Shown in pieces: positions 15,329 through 15,898 of a stretch of DNA of 15,898 nt. The translations under genes and the position numbers were made by a program. The DNA lies in contig DPWT01000231.1 in NCBI GenBank assembly GCA_003527555.1, positions 1-15,898 of the forward strand, written 5' to 3'. The DNA comes from Verrucomicrobiales bacterium. GTDB lineage: Bacteria > Verrucomicrobiota > Verrucomicrobiia > Verrucomicrobiales > Akkermansiaceae. Each line of letters opens with the position of its first letter. Within the stretch, counting starts at the first letter, position 1. The notes under the pieces were generated by a model, which was not told the DNA's origin, ran no database searches, and saw only the letters and a program-made list of their open reading frames with translations.

Positions 15329-15898
15329 CTACCCGTTACTTGGTTCGGGAGTGTTATTAAGTATAAATCGAGTGGCAGTATCTGCTGCAGATGGGCGGGC
15401 GACGCGTGAGAGGCTACGCTTCATTGCTCTCCAATCATGTGCATTCTCTGAGAGCATCTCTCGTATGTGAGCTGCAAGTTCACCTGGAGAATCTGCCAGA
15501 TGACCACCGTTAAGCATTTTAAGTAAATTGAGATTGCCTTCTTCCTGTCCTGGGACGAGGTGGTGGATTAGCATGGGGCAGGCAGCCGCGAGTGACTCGT
15601 GTACGGTGGCACCCCCGGCTTTGCCGACAACTAAATGATGGCTTGTCAATAATTCGGGAACTCGTTTGGACCACCCGATGATTTTGACTCTGCCTGGATA
15701 TTTTTGTTTTATTTCCTGAGCTCGACGGTAGAGCTTACGAACATTCCGCCCAAGTACGATGGTGAGATTAACGTTATCAGAGCTAGCATTTAGGATTTCG
15801 TTCGCAATTCGCCTAACGTGAGGTTTTTTGGGTGTTGGAAAGTAGAGCACGCGAAATGGTTCAAGTGGATCATCTGTTGATACCGGGTCGATATCTGC
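15329..15898 (-). CDS. GT28/MurG-like glycosyltransferase, C-terminal part (5'-truncated)
   Basis: The last 189 residues of a GT-B glycosyltransferase. The visible part is the nucleotide-sugar-binding domain: a strand RVLYFPTPKKPH at its start, LTIVLGRN, VKIIGW, then VVGKAGGATVHESLAAACP and PGQEEGN. The GGATVHE glycine-rich loop plus PGQEEGN is typical of the MGDG synthase / diacylglycerol glucosyltransferase branch of GT28, more than of MurG itself. The frame is open through the right edge, so GTG 15850 is not a real start; the acceptor-binding N-terminal domain is missing from the window. The product may be a glycolipid, but the acceptor cannot be seen. It precedes the HAD phosphatase by 14 bp in the same operon, which suggests a shared sugar-phosphate or glycolipid role. 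Confidence 0.85.
   Translation of the reverse strand, partial: ADIDPVSTDDPLEPFRVLYFPTPKKPHVRRIANEILNASSDNVNLTIVLGRNVRKLYRRAQEIKQKYPGRVKIIGWSKRVPELLTSHHLVVGKAGGATVHESLAAACPMLIHHLVPGQEEGNLNLLKMLNGGHLADSPGELAAHIREMLSENAHDWRAMKRSLSRVARPSAADTATRFILNNTPEPSNG

Noticed and set aside
15329..15898. Calling the truncated glycosyltransferase murG
   Set aside because: The GGATVHE and PGQEEGN motifs fit the MGDG synthase-like branch better, and there are no cell-wall (dcw) genes around it.
1..15898. Mobile element, prophage, CRISPR array or defence island
   Set aside because: No transposase, integrase, phage gene, spaced direct repeats or known defence domain was seen; gene content is housekeeping throughout.

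Overview
The window looks like ordinary chromosomal DNA from a Gram-negative, probably Verrucomicrobiota, bacterium. That assignment is an inference. It rests on a DUF5069 protein (a family I associate with Verrucomicrobia and Planctomycetes), a TPR-type hypothetical of a kind I recall from Verrucomicrobia, an enlarged Lgt, poor Shine-Dalgarno signals before many starts, and moderate GC content. I see no plasmid, phage, insertion sequence, CRISPR array, rRNA or tRNA. Twelve complete protein genes and two edge-truncated ones fill nearly all of the window.

Left part (1-4214): the end of a helical-repeat hypothetical (+) converges on selA (-), the selenocysteine synthase gene. No selB, selD or tRNA-Sec is visible beside it. 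A 270-bp spacer separates selA from a divergent pair, a DUF5069 protein followed 30 bp later by the ribosome-maturation GTPase rsgA.

Middle (4215-8103): on the minus strand, a class I DAHP synthase gene (entry to the shikimate pathway) is followed 4 bp later by a DEDDh-type exonuclease. Divergent from them are an M42 aminopeptidase and then lgt, the prolipoprotein diacylglyceryl transferase. The 70-bp divergent spacer holds a plausible aro promoter that would give an almost leaderless mRNA, and a palindrome over its -35 box.

Right part (8122-15898): a secreted two-domain M16 peptidase (-) is divergent from sucCD (+), which encodes both subunits of succinyl-CoA synthetase. sucCD ends in a clear intrinsic terminator. 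The 158-bp M16/sucC spacer is the most interesting piece. It holds facing promoter elements, then a compact leader with a GC hairpin plus T6 tract just before the sucC start codon, and a competing pairing that would break that hairpin. This is a candidate attenuator or riboswitch. Finally, a minus-strand run consists of a GT28-like glycosyltransferase (cut by the window edge), a YihX-like HAD phosphatase and the Mg2+ channel MgtE.

Together the genes cover central metabolism (sucCD, aro), envelope biogenesis (lgt, glycosyltransferase), proteolysis (M16, M42), Mg2+ uptake, ribosome assembly and selenoprotein synthesis. No complete new defence or mobile system is visible. All structures and promoters were found by eye, and none was computed.
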